64,000 nt of DNA from Rhizobium sp. TH2. Lineage in GTDB: Bacteria > Pseudomonadota > Alphaproteobacteria > Rhizobiales > Rhizobiaceae. Location of the stretch: positions 3,782,001 through 3,846,000 of the forward strand of contig NZ_CP062231.1 of NCBI RefSeq assembly GCF_024707525.1. The letters are read 5' to 3'. Under the pieces are notes generated by a model. The model was not told the origin of the DNA and made no database searches. It was given only the letters and a program-made list of their open reading frames with translations. Made by a program: the position numbers and the translations under genes. The number at the start of each line of letters is the position of its first letter. Position 1 is the stretch's first letter. Shown piece after piece: positions 43,832 through 52,009 of this stretch.

Positions 43832-44689
43832 TCAATGCCGTTGCCCACCTGCCGCCATTTTCGCTGCATCGGGAAGTCTCGGCTTCGCCTTCGCTTCCTC
43901 GCCCGGTGCCTCCACGGGCACCGCCTGCTCCTGGACCTTCTCGAACGATATCTTTGCCGACTTGGCCAATGCACGCGCGGTCGCACCATAGTCCGAGGTG
44001 TTGATCCACGCCTGCAACGTGATGCTCACGGTATCGTTTTTGATATCGGAAACCTGCGTCACCGGCGCGGGCTTGCTGTTGACCCGCGTGTCGCGCTCGG
44101 CGATGGCGAGCAGCATCGACTCCGCTTTCCGGATATCGCTGTCGGCCGGCAGCACCACGGTCAGGTCGTAGCGCCGCATCCCGAGCCGGCTGAAATTCTT
44201 GACCGGTGTGTTCCAGAGCAGCGCATTCGGCACCAGTTGGAACAGTCCGTCGCCGGTTCGGAGTTCGGTGGCGAAAAGGCCGATCTCCCGCACCTCGCCA
44301 TTGACCTCCTTGGTCTCGATCGACTCGCCGACCCTGAACGGCCTGAGGATCAGCAGCATGATGCCGGCCGCGATATTCTGTAGCGTGCCCTGTAGTGCCA
44401 GGCCAATCGCCAGACCCGCAGCACCCATCGCCGCGATGATCGAGGCGGTCTGCACGCCGAATTGGCCGAGTACCATGACCAGCACGAAAAGCAGCACGAC
44501 ATTGGCGAGGAAATGCGCAAGCGTCACGTCGAAGCCGCGAATCCCCGCCAGCGCCCAGCGGTGCAGGTAGCGTGACGCCAGCCAACCCACCAGCAGCAGC
44601 ACGAAGGCCCCTACGATGGAGAAGGAATATTGCACGAGAAGCGCGCCGGCTTGCGTAACGGCAGCGCGCGACGCGACGATGAAATCCAT
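43832..44689 (-). CDS. Small-conductance mechanosensitive channel (MscS family)
   Basis: 285 residues from the ATG at 44689; the frame runs to 44833 with a poor N-terminus. Three membrane helices end in the pore helix AAGLAIGLALQGTLQNIAAG (TM3), followed by ILRPFRVGESIETKEVNGEV, the start of the beta domain. It releases solutes on hypo-osmotic shock. The C-terminal tail (about 35 residues) is alanine/proline-rich. Confidence 0.9.
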   Translation of the reverse strand: MDFIVASRAAVTQAGALLVQYSFSIVGAFVLLLVGWLASRYLHRWALAGIRGFDVTLAHFLANVVLLFVLVMVLGQFGVQTASIIAAMGAAGLAIGLALQGTLQNIAAGIMLLILRPFRVGESIETKEVNGEVREIGLFATELRTGDGLFQLVPNALLWNTPVKNFSRLGMRRYDLTVVLPADSDIRKAESMLLAIAERDTRVNSKPAPVTQVSDIKNDTVSITLQAWINTSDYGATARALAKSAKISFEKVQEQAVPVEAPGEEAKAKPRLPDAAKMAAGGQRH

Positions 44690-44850
44690 GTTCTGGGATT
44701 CCACTATCCGCTCCCTGTTTTCAGACAATGGGACCCTAACGTCTCCATTCGAGCGATAGTTCCGATCTTCGCCGCCATGCAGCATCATGGGTTCGACGCT
44801 CCAACTGGCTAAAGTTGGAGCGAAGTAGTACACTCACAGGAGGAGTTCCT

Positions 44851-45018
44851 ATGGTAGATATTACGATTGAAATCAGCGACGAAGCACTTCGCGCACTTGA
44901 AGAGCAGGCGGCCCAAAACGGCCGCAGCTTGAATGATGAAATGCTACACATCCTCCACGGGGTCGCACTGAAAGATATTGCGGACGCACCAGCGCAGCCA
45001 ACCGAAACGGCTACTTAG
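44851..45018 (+). CDS. FitA/ribbon-helix-helix-like small protein (orphan antitoxin-like)
   Basis: 55 residues from the ATG at 44851, with a strong AGGAGG 9 bases upstream. VDITIEISDEALRALEEQAA then QNGRSLNDEMLHIL has the strand-helix-helix pattern of Arc/FitA antitoxins. No toxin gene is adjacent; the next gene is a convergent DNA ligase. It may be an orphan antitoxin or a regulator. Confidence 0.6.
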   Translation: MVDITIEISDEALRALEEQAAQNGRSLNDEMLHILHGVALKDIADAPAQPTETAT

Positions 45019-45030
45019 CCGGCCCGCCCT

Positions 45031-46647
45031 TCAACTCACCCCCTCATCCAGCAGCTTCTCCAGATTCTCCAGCGTATCGGCCTCCGCCGGCGGCTTGTCC
45101 CACCGGAGCCGAGATATCCGAGGAAACCGCATCGCGACACCCGATTTATGCCGCGTCGAGCGGCTCAATCCCTCGAAGGCCACCTCAAACACCAGGCCCT
45201 CGTTCTCCGTCGCCTTTACCGATCGCACCGGGCCGAAGCGCTCCGTCGTATGGTCGCGGACATATTTGTCGATCTGAACCAGTTCCTCGTCCGAGAAGCC
45301 GAAATAGGCCTTTCCGACCGGCACAAGCTCCAGCACCCCGCCTTCCTCACGCCAGACACCGAACGTGTAGTCGGAATAGAAGCTCGACCGCTTGCCGTGG
45401 CCGCGCTGGGCATACATCAGCACGGCGTCGATCGTGTGCGGATCGCGCTTCCACTTGAACCACGGCCCCTTCTTGCGGCCCGGCAGATAGGGCGAGTCCT
45501 TGTGCTTGAGCATGACGCCTTCGATGATGGGATGGATCGGCGTCTTCCTCAGTTCGTCGAGTTTTTCCCAGCTATCGAATTCCACCTGCGGCGAGAGGTC
45601 GAAGCGGGCGGGATCGAGTGTCTTCAGCAACTCGATAAGCCGCGCCCGGCGCTCGTCATAGCCAAGCGTTCTTGTGTCCTCGCCATCCAACATCAGTAGA
45701 TCGTAGGCCCGCACGAAGACCGGATATTGCTGGATCACCTTCTGCGCCACGGTCTTGCGGTTGAGCCGCTGCTGCAGGTCCGAGAACGTGCCGGTGTAGT
45801 CGGCCGGCACGCCCACCAGCAGTTCGCCATCCACGACCGCCTCGAAATCCAGCGCACCCATCAGGTCGGGGAAGGCGCCTGAAATCTCGTCGCCGCTGCG
45901 CGAATAAAGCCGCCTAACGCCGCCTTCGGAACTCACCTGCACGCGGATGCCGTCCCATTTCCATTCGGCGCGATAGTCGGCGATGTCGAGGGTCGCAAGA
46001 TCACCATCCTCCACCGGGTTGGCCAGCATCACCGGCCGGAACAGCGCCTTGGCGAGATTCTCCGGCTTGCCGGTCGTGCCCTCCAGCCAAGTAAACAGTT
46101 CCGTGTAGGGCACTTTCAGCCCGTGCCAGAGTTCCTCGATCTCGACCACATCCTTGTGCCCGAAATCGGCCAGCGCCTGCTTGGCGAGCCGCGCCGAGAC
46201 GCCGATGCGCAGACCGCCGGTCACCAGCTTGATCACCGCGTAGCGGCCCGGCGGATCGAGCCGGTCGAGCAGGCTGGCAAATTTCGCCGGCGCTTCGCTG
46301 CGTGAGGCCCGCGAAAGCGTCTCCACGACATAAGCGAGGCTGGGATCGTCATCGTTGGATATCCGGTTTTCCGGCTCGGGCCAGATCAGCGAAATCGTCT
46401 CCGCAAGATCGCCGACATAGTCATAGGAGTAGGAAAACAGAACCTCGTCCATCCGTTCGGTGGCAAGTGCCCGGATCACCGCCGGCTTGATCGCGGGAAT
46501 GTCCAGGCCGCCATCCGTCAATGCGGCCAAGGCATAGCCGCGATCCGGATCGGGCGTCTCGGCAAAATAATCCCTAAGCAGCTTCAGCTTGCCATTGCGC
46601 GATGGCGTCAGCACCAGCCGGTCGAGAAGATCTGAAAACGCCTTCAT
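45031..46647 (-). CDS. ATP-dependent DNA ligase (cisplatin damage response type)
   Basis: 538 residues. The nucleotidyl-transferase motif I is EWKWDGIRVQV with the lysine that is adenylated (about residue 228); later motifs include DGELLV, EGVMLKHKDSPYLPGRKKGP and WFKWKRDPHTIDAV. An N-terminal DNA-binding domain of about 200 residues precedes. This clade is linked to the exonuclease encoded immediately upstream, with a 4-bp overlap, and acts in DNA repair. Confidence 0.92.
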   Translation of the reverse strand: MKAFSDLLDRLVLTPSRNGKLKLLRDYFAETPDPDRGYALAALTDGGLDIPAIKPAVIRALATERMDEVLFSYSYDYVGDLAETISLIWPEPENRISNDDDPSLAYVVETLSRASRSEAPAKFASLLDRLDPPGRYAVIKLVTGGLRIGVSARLAKQALADFGHKDVVEIEELWHGLKVPYTELFTWLEGTTGKPENLAKALFRPVMLANPVEDGDLATLDIADYRAEWKWDGIRVQVSSEGGVRRLYSRSGDEISGAFPDLMGALDFEAVVDGELLVGVPADYTGTFSDLQQRLNRKTVAQKVIQQYPVFVRAYDLLMLDGEDTRTLGYDERRARLIELLKTLDPARFDLSPQVEFDSWEKLDELRKTPIHPIIEGVMLKHKDSPYLPGRKKGPWFKWKRDPHTIDAVLMYAQRGHGKRSSFYSDYTFGVWREEGGVLELVPVGKAYFGFSDEELVQIDKYVRDHTTERFGPVRSVKATENEGLVFEVAFEGLSRSTRHKSGVAMRFPRISRLRWDKPPAEADTLENLEKLLDEGVS

Positions 46648-47654
46648 TCGTTTTCGTCCTCATAACCGACGAGATGCAGCGGCTGTGCCTTGAGGCCGTT
46701 AAGCTCGCACCAGCGCACCAGCGCCTCTTCACGGCCATGCGTCACCCAGATCTCGCCCGCCTTCACATCCCGTATCGTGTCGGTCAGTTCGTCCCAGTCG
46801 GAATGATCAGATATGATCAAGGGCAGTTCCACGCCGCGCTGCTTGACCCGCTGGCGGATGCGCATCCAGCCCGACGCGAAGCAGGTCACCGGATCGGCAA
46901 AACGCCGCGCCCATCGATCGGAAAACGCGGAAGGTGTGCAGACGATGATCTCACCGGCGAAATCCTTCGCCTTGCCCTTCTCCAGTGTCGCCGGCGCAAG
47001 CGTGCCGAGGTCGATGCCCTGGCCCTGGTAGTAGCTGGAAATCCGCTCCAGCGCGCCGTGGATGTGGATGGTCTTGTCGTAGCCGGCTTCGCGCAGCAGC
47101 TTGATCACCCGCTGCGCCTTGCCGAGCGCATAGGCGCCAACCAGATGCGTCCGCTCCGGGAATTGGGTCACTGAGTGGATCAGCCGCTCGATCTCCTCGC
47201 GGTCATCGGGATGCCGGAAGACGGGAAGCGCAAAGGTCGCCTCGGTGATGAACACGTCGCATTCCACCGGCTCGAACGGCGCGCAGGTCGAATCCCTTCG
47301 GCGCTTGTAATCGCCCGAGGCGACGATCCGCATGCCGTCCTTTTCGACCACGATCTGCGCCGAGCCAAGCACATGACCGGCCGGCACGAAGCGCACCTTG
47401 ACCCCGTTGAAATCGAAGCTCTCCCCATGTCGCGCAACCTGCCGCGACCCGCTGAAGACCTCGCCATAGCGGATCGCCATGATGTCGAGGGTTTCCTTGG
47501 TCGCCAGCACCTTGCCGTGGCCGGAGCGCGCATGGTCGGAATGGCCATGGGTGATCAGCACCTGGTCAACCGGCAGCACCGGGTCGATGTAAAAATCCCC
47601 GGGCGGGCAATAGAGCCCCTGTGGCATGGGAAGCAGAAGGTCGGAGGCGCGCAT
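46644..47654 (-). CDS. Ligase-associated DNA exonuclease (metallo-beta-lactamase fold)
   Basis: 336 residues from the ATG at 47654; the longer frame to 47801 overlaps a terminator and is rejected. The metal motif is ITHGHSDHARSGH (about residues 35-47). Further markers are FVPAGHVLGSAQIVVE and SGDYKRRRDSTCAPFEPVEC, and beta-CASP-type ISDHSDWDEL. It is co-translated with the ligase. The helicase and phosphoesterase that often complete this repair set are not in the window. Confidence 0.9.
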   Translation of the reverse strand: MRASDLLLPMPQGLYCPPGDFYIDPVLPVDQVLITHGHSDHARSGHGKVLATKETLDIMAIRYGEVFSGSRQVARHGESFDFNGVKVRFVPAGHVLGSAQIVVEKDGMRIVASGDYKRRRDSTCAPFEPVECDVFITEATFALPVFRHPDDREEIERLIHSVTQFPERTHLVGAYALGKAQRVIKLLREAGYDKTIHIHGALERISSYYQGQGIDLGTLAPATLEKGKAKDFAGEIIVCTPSAFSDRWARRFADPVTCFASGWMRIRQRVKQRGVELPLIISDHSDWDELTDTIRDVKAGEIWVTHGREEALVRWCELNGLKAQPLHLVGYEDENE

Positions 47655-47745
47655 CGGGGCCCAACTTGATACTGTGGCGCTGAAAATCAAGACGAGGGAT
47701 AATGGAACAGGGCCGGACGAAGTTCCGGCAGCATGAAAATCAAAA

Positions 47746-47766
47746 GGGCCGCTCCAAGAGCGGCCC
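47746..47766 (-). terminator. Terminator of the 24-codon ORF transcript
   Basis: GGGCCGCTC (47746-47754), loop CAA, GAGCGGCCC (47758-47766). On the minus strand it is followed by TTTTGATTTT. It lies about 60 bp after the stop of the ORF at 47826 and before the exonuclease gene, making that ORF a separate transcription unit. Confidence 0.85.
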
Positions 47767-47825
47767 CCATGAGATTTGGCCTCTGACGGGCCGGATCGCA
47801 TTTCTACGATCCTAGGAAGGTAGGC

Positions 47826-47900
47826 TCAGAGCGAGGGCTGCCCCGCTGTCTTTACCTGAACTCCCATGCCGGTCACGAGTACCGAAAACTCATTAGACAT
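47826..47900 (-). CDS. 24-residue peptide ORF on its own short transcript
   Basis: The ORF reads MSNEFSVLVTGMGVQVKTAG then QPSL. GGAAGG lies 7 bases before the ATG, an excellent ribosome site, and a strong terminator follows, giving a transcript of perhaps 200 nt. No family is recognised. It may be a functional micropeptide, a leader, or the coding part of a dual-function small RNA. Confidence 0.5.
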   Translation of the reverse strand: MSNEFSVLVTGMGVQVKTAGQPSL

Positions 47901-48009
47901 CGGATCACCTTCCTTTCTGTTCGTTGACGTTGATTTGAATGTAATCCTGTTCGCCCTGATTGCAAGGTCCCTGCCTCCCAATTAAATTTACATCCTGAGG
48001 AGAAACGTG

Positions 48010-48381
48010 ATGGAAAAAATTCTCGGGCTCGGCGGCTTCTTTTTCCGGGCAAAGGACCCGAAGGCGCTGACGGATTGGTACGAAACCCATTTCGGCATCA
48101 ACCGCGTCAGCCAGAGCTACGGCGAGCCAGCCTGGCAGCAGAAGGCAGGCACCACTGTCTTCGCGCCCTTCAAGCAGGACACGGACTATTTCGGCGCGGC
48201 GGATAAGACCTGGGCAATCAATTTCCGGGTCGCCGATCTCGACAGGATGGTAGAACAGCTTCGCGCTGCCGGCATCGAAGTCACGATCGATCCGGAAACC
48301 TACCCCAACGGCCGCTTCGCGACGCTCCACGATCCCGAGCAGAACCGGGTCGAACTCTGGCAGCCGATGCCGGCGAAATAA
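48010..48381 (+). CDS. VOC-family (glyoxalase-like) protein
   Basis: 123 residues from the ATG at 48010 (GAGGAG upstream; GTG at 48007 is an alternative). LGGFFFRAKDPKALTDWYET and INFRVADLDRMVEQLRAAGI, then DPEQNRVELWQP, show the paired beta-alpha-beta-beta-beta modules and C-terminal metal glutamate. Many such proteins are dioxygenases, isomerases or resistance proteins; the substrate is unknown. Confidence 0.85.
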   Translation: MEKILGLGGFFFRAKDPKALTDWYETHFGINRVSQSYGEPAWQQKAGTTVFAPFKQDTDYFGAADKTWAINFRVADLDRMVEQLRAAGIEVTIDPETYPNGRFATLHDPEQNRVELWQPMPAK

Positions 48382-48384
48382 GAC

Positions 48385-49161
48385 TTACACGTGCCCGTCC
48401 GACGGAATGTTCAGTACCGCGCCGCAATGCTTGCAGTGCACGGCATCGGCCTCGTGCAGGAACAACCCGCAATCCTCGCAGGTAAAGCGCACCTTCGACG
48501 GACGGAACATCGTCTGGATCAGGCGCAGGAACAGCGATACTCCGAACACCATGATCAGGATGGAGATCAGCCGGCCGTGCTGGCCGATGAGCGTCACATC
48601 GCCGAAGCCGGTCGTGGTCAGCGTCGTGATGGTGAAATACATTGCATCGAGAAAATTCGTAACCTCGGGATTGATGTTCACCTGGGTCACAAAAACCAGC
48701 TCGGTCATGATGAAGACGAAGACGATCAGATTGACAGCGCTGAGGATCACATCCTCATGCCGCTTGAAGAGCGGAAAATCCTCCCGCAGCGTCTTCTGGA
48801 CGCGATACGTCCTGAGCACCCGCAGGATTCTGAGGCTGCGCAGGAACGACAGTGTGCCGCCGACCAGCGGAATGATCAGCGAGGCCATGGCGATGAGGTC
48901 GGCGATATTGAGCAGGTTGAGGACGAAGGGGCCCTTTCTCGACGCGATCCAGAAGCGCGCGAGATAATCCAGACCGAGATAGATGCCGAAGACCAGGTCG
49001 ACCCATTTCACCCATGGCTCGCCATGGAAATAGGTCACGACGACGAGAAACAGCACGGTCGTGATATCGGCGATCAGCAAGCCATAGCGAAACCACTCGG
49101 CCGTTTCGGACTTGCCCTCGTAAAGCGCCGCGATACGCCCCTTCAGTCTCAATTCTTCCAT
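48385..49161 (-). CDS. Voltage-sensor-type potassium channel with C-terminal zinc ribbon
   Basis: About 258 residues from the ATG at 49161; a TTG at 49182 would add 7. Six membrane helices: an arginine-rich S4 (LRSLRILRVLRTYRVQKTLR) and a pore with selectivity filter TTTGFGDVT (the TxGFGD form). The last about 40 residues carry CEDCGLFLHEADAVHCKHCG, two CxxC pairs that form a zinc ribbon. The ribbon is an unusual addition and may sense or anchor. Confidence 0.85.
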   Translation of the reverse strand: MEELRLKGRIAALYEGKSETAEWFRYGLLIADITTVLFLVVVTYFHGEPWVKWVDLVFGIYLGLDYLARFWIASRKGPFVLNLLNIADLIAMASLIIPLVGGTLSFLRSLRILRVLRTYRVQKTLREDFPLFKRHEDVILSAVNLIVFVFIMTELVFVTQVNINPEVTNFLDAMYFTITTLTTTGFGDVTLIGQHGRLISILIMVFGVSLFLRLIQTMFRPSKVRFTCEDCGLFLHEADAVHCKHCGAVLNIPSDGHV

Positions 49162-49314
49162 CTCCGCCCCGCTGGCACGCAATCCGGCATAGCTTAATCA
49201 CGTCCCGAGGGTCGCTCAAGCCCAACTTCGGATTGCGGATGGTGCGCCCGCCCACGTCGCGCCGTGCCGGTTCCGGGCTAGCGGACGTTTACCGCGTCCT
49301 CTAATCCAGCATTC

Positions 49315-49644
49315 ATGATCTACATCTATCTCTTCGCCGCTATCGTCCTCGAAGTCATCGCCACCTCGGCCATGGCGAAATCAGACGGCTATACAGCGCT
49401 GTGGCCGAGCGTCATATCGCTGATCGGATATGGCCTGGCCTTCTTTCTTCTGTCGCTGGTCACCCGCACCGTGCCGGTCGGCATCGTCTATGCGGTCTGG
49501 TCAGGCGCCGGCATCGTACTTGTCGCCGCAGCCGGCTGGCTGCTCTTCGGCCAGAAGCTCGATCTGCCTGCCATCATCGGCCTCGTCATGATCGTGGCCG
49601 GTGTGCTGATCATCAATCTTCTCTCGAAATCCGTCAGCCATTGA
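49315..49644 (+). CDS. Small multidrug resistance (SMR) family transporter
   Basis: 109 residues with four membrane helices. IYIYLFAAIVLEVIATSAMA carries the essential glutamate (E14 in EmrE) and GIVYAVWSGAGIVLVA plus VAGVLIINLLSKS complete the pattern. It exports cationic compounds by proton exchange. Confidence 0.93.
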   Translation: MIYIYLFAAIVLEVIATSAMAKSDGYTALWPSVISLIGYGLAFFLLSLVTRTVPVGIVYAVWSGAGIVLVAAAGWLLFGQKLDLPAIIGLVMIVAGVLIINLLSKSVSH

Positions 49645-49673
49645 GCGCATTGCATTCGGAGCGCCGCCGGGGC

Positions 49674-50615
49674 ATGTATCCCGCCATGTCCGATGCCCCC
49701 ACAATAGCCAATCCGCACACTATCCACGCCACCGGCCACGAAAAGCTCAAGGCGCATTTCGCCATGATGCTGTTTGCCGTGCTGATCGCCGGCTCCTTTT
49801 CGCTTGGCGGGTTGGCTGCCACGCGCATGCCGGGCTTTGCCGTCAATCTCGTGCGCTATGCGGTGGCGATCGGCGCGATGGCGGCATTCGGCATCTGGTT
49901 TTTGAGGGTGGAACTGCGCTTTCCCTCGGCACCCTGGCGCTTCCTGCTGCTCGGGGGGCTGATGGCCATCTACATGTCCACCATGTTCAAGGCGCTCGAA
50001 TTCACCAGTCCCGTCTCGACGGGTGCGGTTTTCACCCTGATGCCGCTGATCAGCGCGGGATTTGCCTGGCTCTTCATGCGACAGGTCACGCGCCCCGCCG
50101 TGATGGCATCGCTGGTCATCGCTGCCGCGGGTGCCGTCTGGGTCATCTTCCGTGGTGATATCGACGCGATCCTCTCCTTCGATGTCGGAGCAGGCGAGGT
50201 GATCTTTTTCGTCGGCGTCGTCTGCCACGGGGCCTATGCGCCGCTTCTGCGCAAGTTCAACCGGGGAGAACAGCCGTTCAATTTCGCCTTCTGGGCCGTA
50301 GCCGCGACGTTCCTCTGGCTGATCCTGCCCGGTGCGCCGACGATCCGATCGGTCGAACTCGCGCAAGTGCCGGGGATTGTCTGGTTCGCGATCGCCTATC
50401 TCGCCATCGTCACGACGGTGATCACCTTCCTGCTGCTGCAATATGCTTCGATGAGGCTGCCGGCGCCCAAGGTGCTTGCCTATGGATATCTGACGCCGAG
50501 TTTCATCATCGTTCTCGAAGGACTGCTCGGCCATGGCTGGGTGCATCTGTCGGTCGTTGCCGGCGCCTTGGTGACTGCCTGCGGCCTGCTGGTCATGGCG
50601 CTGCTGCCGGACTGA
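49674..50615 (+). CDS. DMT-family (EamA) transporter
   Basis: About 313 residues from the ATG at 49674; 49686 is also possible. Ten membrane helices in two EamA repeats (MMLFAVLIAGSFSLGGLAAT; later VIFFVGVVCHGAYAPLLRKF). A cytoplasmic N-terminus of about 25 residues precedes. The substrate is unknown. It starts 30 bp after the SMR gene. Confidence 0.88.
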   Translation: MYPAMSDAPTIANPHTIHATGHEKLKAHFAMMLFAVLIAGSFSLGGLAATRMPGFAVNLVRYAVAIGAMAAFGIWFLRVELRFPSAPWRFLLLGGLMAIYMSTMFKALEFTSPVSTGAVFTLMPLISAGFAWLFMRQVTRPAVMASLVIAAAGAVWVIFRGDIDAILSFDVGAGEVIFFVGVVCHGAYAPLLRKFNRGEQPFNFAFWAVAATFLWLILPGAPTIRSVELAQVPGIVWFAIAYLAIVTTVITFLLLQYASMRLPAPKVLAYGYLTPSFIIVLEGLLGHGWVHLSVVAGALVTACGLLVMALLPD

Positions 50616-50696
50616 GCACCCACTCCGGCTCGTGCGAATATCCAAATCTCGGCCGGATGGAGACCAATCCGGCCGATCATTGATTTGGCTGACCGC

Positions 50697-51005
50697 TTAG
50701 CGAGCCACCATCTTGTTCTTGATCAGGCCAACGACGATCTGCAGGATCGCGCCACCGACGCCGCCGCCGACCAAGTGGGTCACGATCGCGCCGATATCCA
50801 TCGAAGCCGCCGCCGGAGCGGCGGCCGTGGCGGTGGCTGCGCCTCCCATGAGGGTACCGAGCAGCGTGCCGCCGCCGAGACCGCCGATCGCGCCCACGAT
50901 CAGGTTGACGATTGGCCCGAGATCGGAATCCTTGATGATCTTGCCGCCGCCGAGACCACCGATCGCGCCGCCGATAAGCTGTGTAATAATTGCCGTAAGA
51001 TCCAT
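50697..51005 (-). CDS. Glycine/alanine-rich hydrophobic protein
   Basis: 102 residues from the ATG at 51005 (GGAGGG upstream). It contains two related halves: LTAIITQLIGGAIGGLGGGK and PIVNLIVGAIGGLGGGTLLG, then IGAIVTHLVGGGVGGAILQI and VVGLIKNKM. The GxxxG-rich helices suggest membrane-embedded oligomers. Similar proteins are found in rhizobia without a known function. Confidence 0.7.
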   Translation of the reverse strand: MDLTAIITQLIGGAIGGLGGGKIIKDSDLGPIVNLIVGAIGGLGGGTLLGTLMGGAATATAAAPAAASMDIGAIVTHLVGGGVGGAILQIVVGLIKNKMVAR

Positions 51006-51126
51006 ATTACCCTCCACCATAGGTCCCCACTGCGGTGAGACCACACTCTTTGTACTCCATACCGGTGAGTCTGGATAGTAGCCCGCGATTGCTTGCACAG
51101 GATGCCGTGGAACGTCGGGTTTGCCG

Positions 51127-51768
51127 TTACTTGCTGATTGCCAGACCGCCCATGAACAACTGTTCGAGATAGCGCGCCGCATCCTCGAAACGCCCGTCGC
51201 CGGATTTTTCCTGGCCCAGCACGGCGCGCACCTGCACGTCGAAGTCGGCATAGTGCTGCGTCGTCGACCAGATCGAGAAGATCAGGTGGTAAGGGTCGCA
51301 TTTGGCGATCTTGCCGGCCTTCGCCCAGGCGCGGATCACCTCGGCCTTCTCGTCCACCAATTGCTTGAGCGGCCCCTTCAACTCGTCCTCGATCAGCGGC
51401 GCACCGCGCAGTACTTCATTGGCGAACAGCCGGCTCTCGCGCGGGAAGTCGCGCGCCATTTCCAGCTTGCGGCGGATATAACTGCGGATCTCGGCTTCCG
51501 GATTGCCCTCGGCATCGAATTCCCGCAGCGGATCGAGCCAGGTATCGAGCACGCGCTCGATCAGCGCCTTGTGCATCGTCTCCTTGGTGCGGAAATAATA
51601 GAGCAGGTTCGGCTTCGACATGCCGGCGACCTCGGCGATCTGGTCGATCGTCGCACCACGAAAGCCATGCATGGAGAAGACCTCCAGCGCGGCCTCGAGA
51701 ATCTGCTCCTCCTTCGCCTCCTGGATGCGTGTCCGGCGCTGGGTCCGTGCTGCCCTCGGTATCGGCAT
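51127..51768 (-). CDS. rutR: TetR-family regulator RutR (pyrimidine catabolism)
   Basis: 213 residues. The helix-turn-helix is GATIDQIAEVAGMSKPNLLY then YFRTKETMHKALI, and the C-terminal part (RDFPRESRLFANEVLRGAPL, FSIWSTTQHYADFDVQV) is characteristic of RutR, which senses uracil and thymine. It diverges from pydC and has a RutR-like site in the shared region. Confidence 0.9.
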   Translation of the reverse strand: MPIPRAARTQRRTRIQEAKEEQILEAALEVFSMHGFRGATIDQIAEVAGMSKPNLLYYFRTKETMHKALIERVLDTWLDPLREFDAEGNPEAEIRSYIRRKLEMARDFPRESRLFANEVLRGAPLIEDELKGPLKQLVDEKAEVIRAWAKAGKIAKCDPYHLIFSIWSTTQHYADFDVQVRAVLGQEKSGDGRFEDAARYLEQLFMGGLAISK

Positions 51769-51859
51769 GTACTCGATGTCTCCCGCCCTCGCCCGTCACC
51801 GAAAAATGTCTGCTGGCACTTGCTTTTTCGGCTTGAGTGCGGCGCCAGAAATTGTAATG

Positions 51860-51875
51860 TTTACCAAACGGTCAA
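51860..51875. promoter_or_regulatory. RutR operator between rutR and pydC
   Basis: TTTACCAAACGGTCAA matches 12 of 14 defined bases of the RutR palindrome TTGACCA-nn-TGGTCAA. It lies 92 bp before rutR and 135 bp before pydC. Confidence 0.7.
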
Positions 51876-52009
51876 ATTATTGGACAAATCGTTTCTCAAA
51901 CGCAAGTCCAATTCGGGAAACAGATAAAAATCATCGGCCCTTGACCACGGGAACATCGGCGCGGAGGACTTCTGCGCCCAAGGCATGAATGCCAGCCAGG
52001 GAGATTATC

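Noticed and set aside
44851..45018. Complete toxin-antitoxin pair
   Set aside because: Only an antitoxin-like protein is present; no PIN-domain or other toxin is adjacent.
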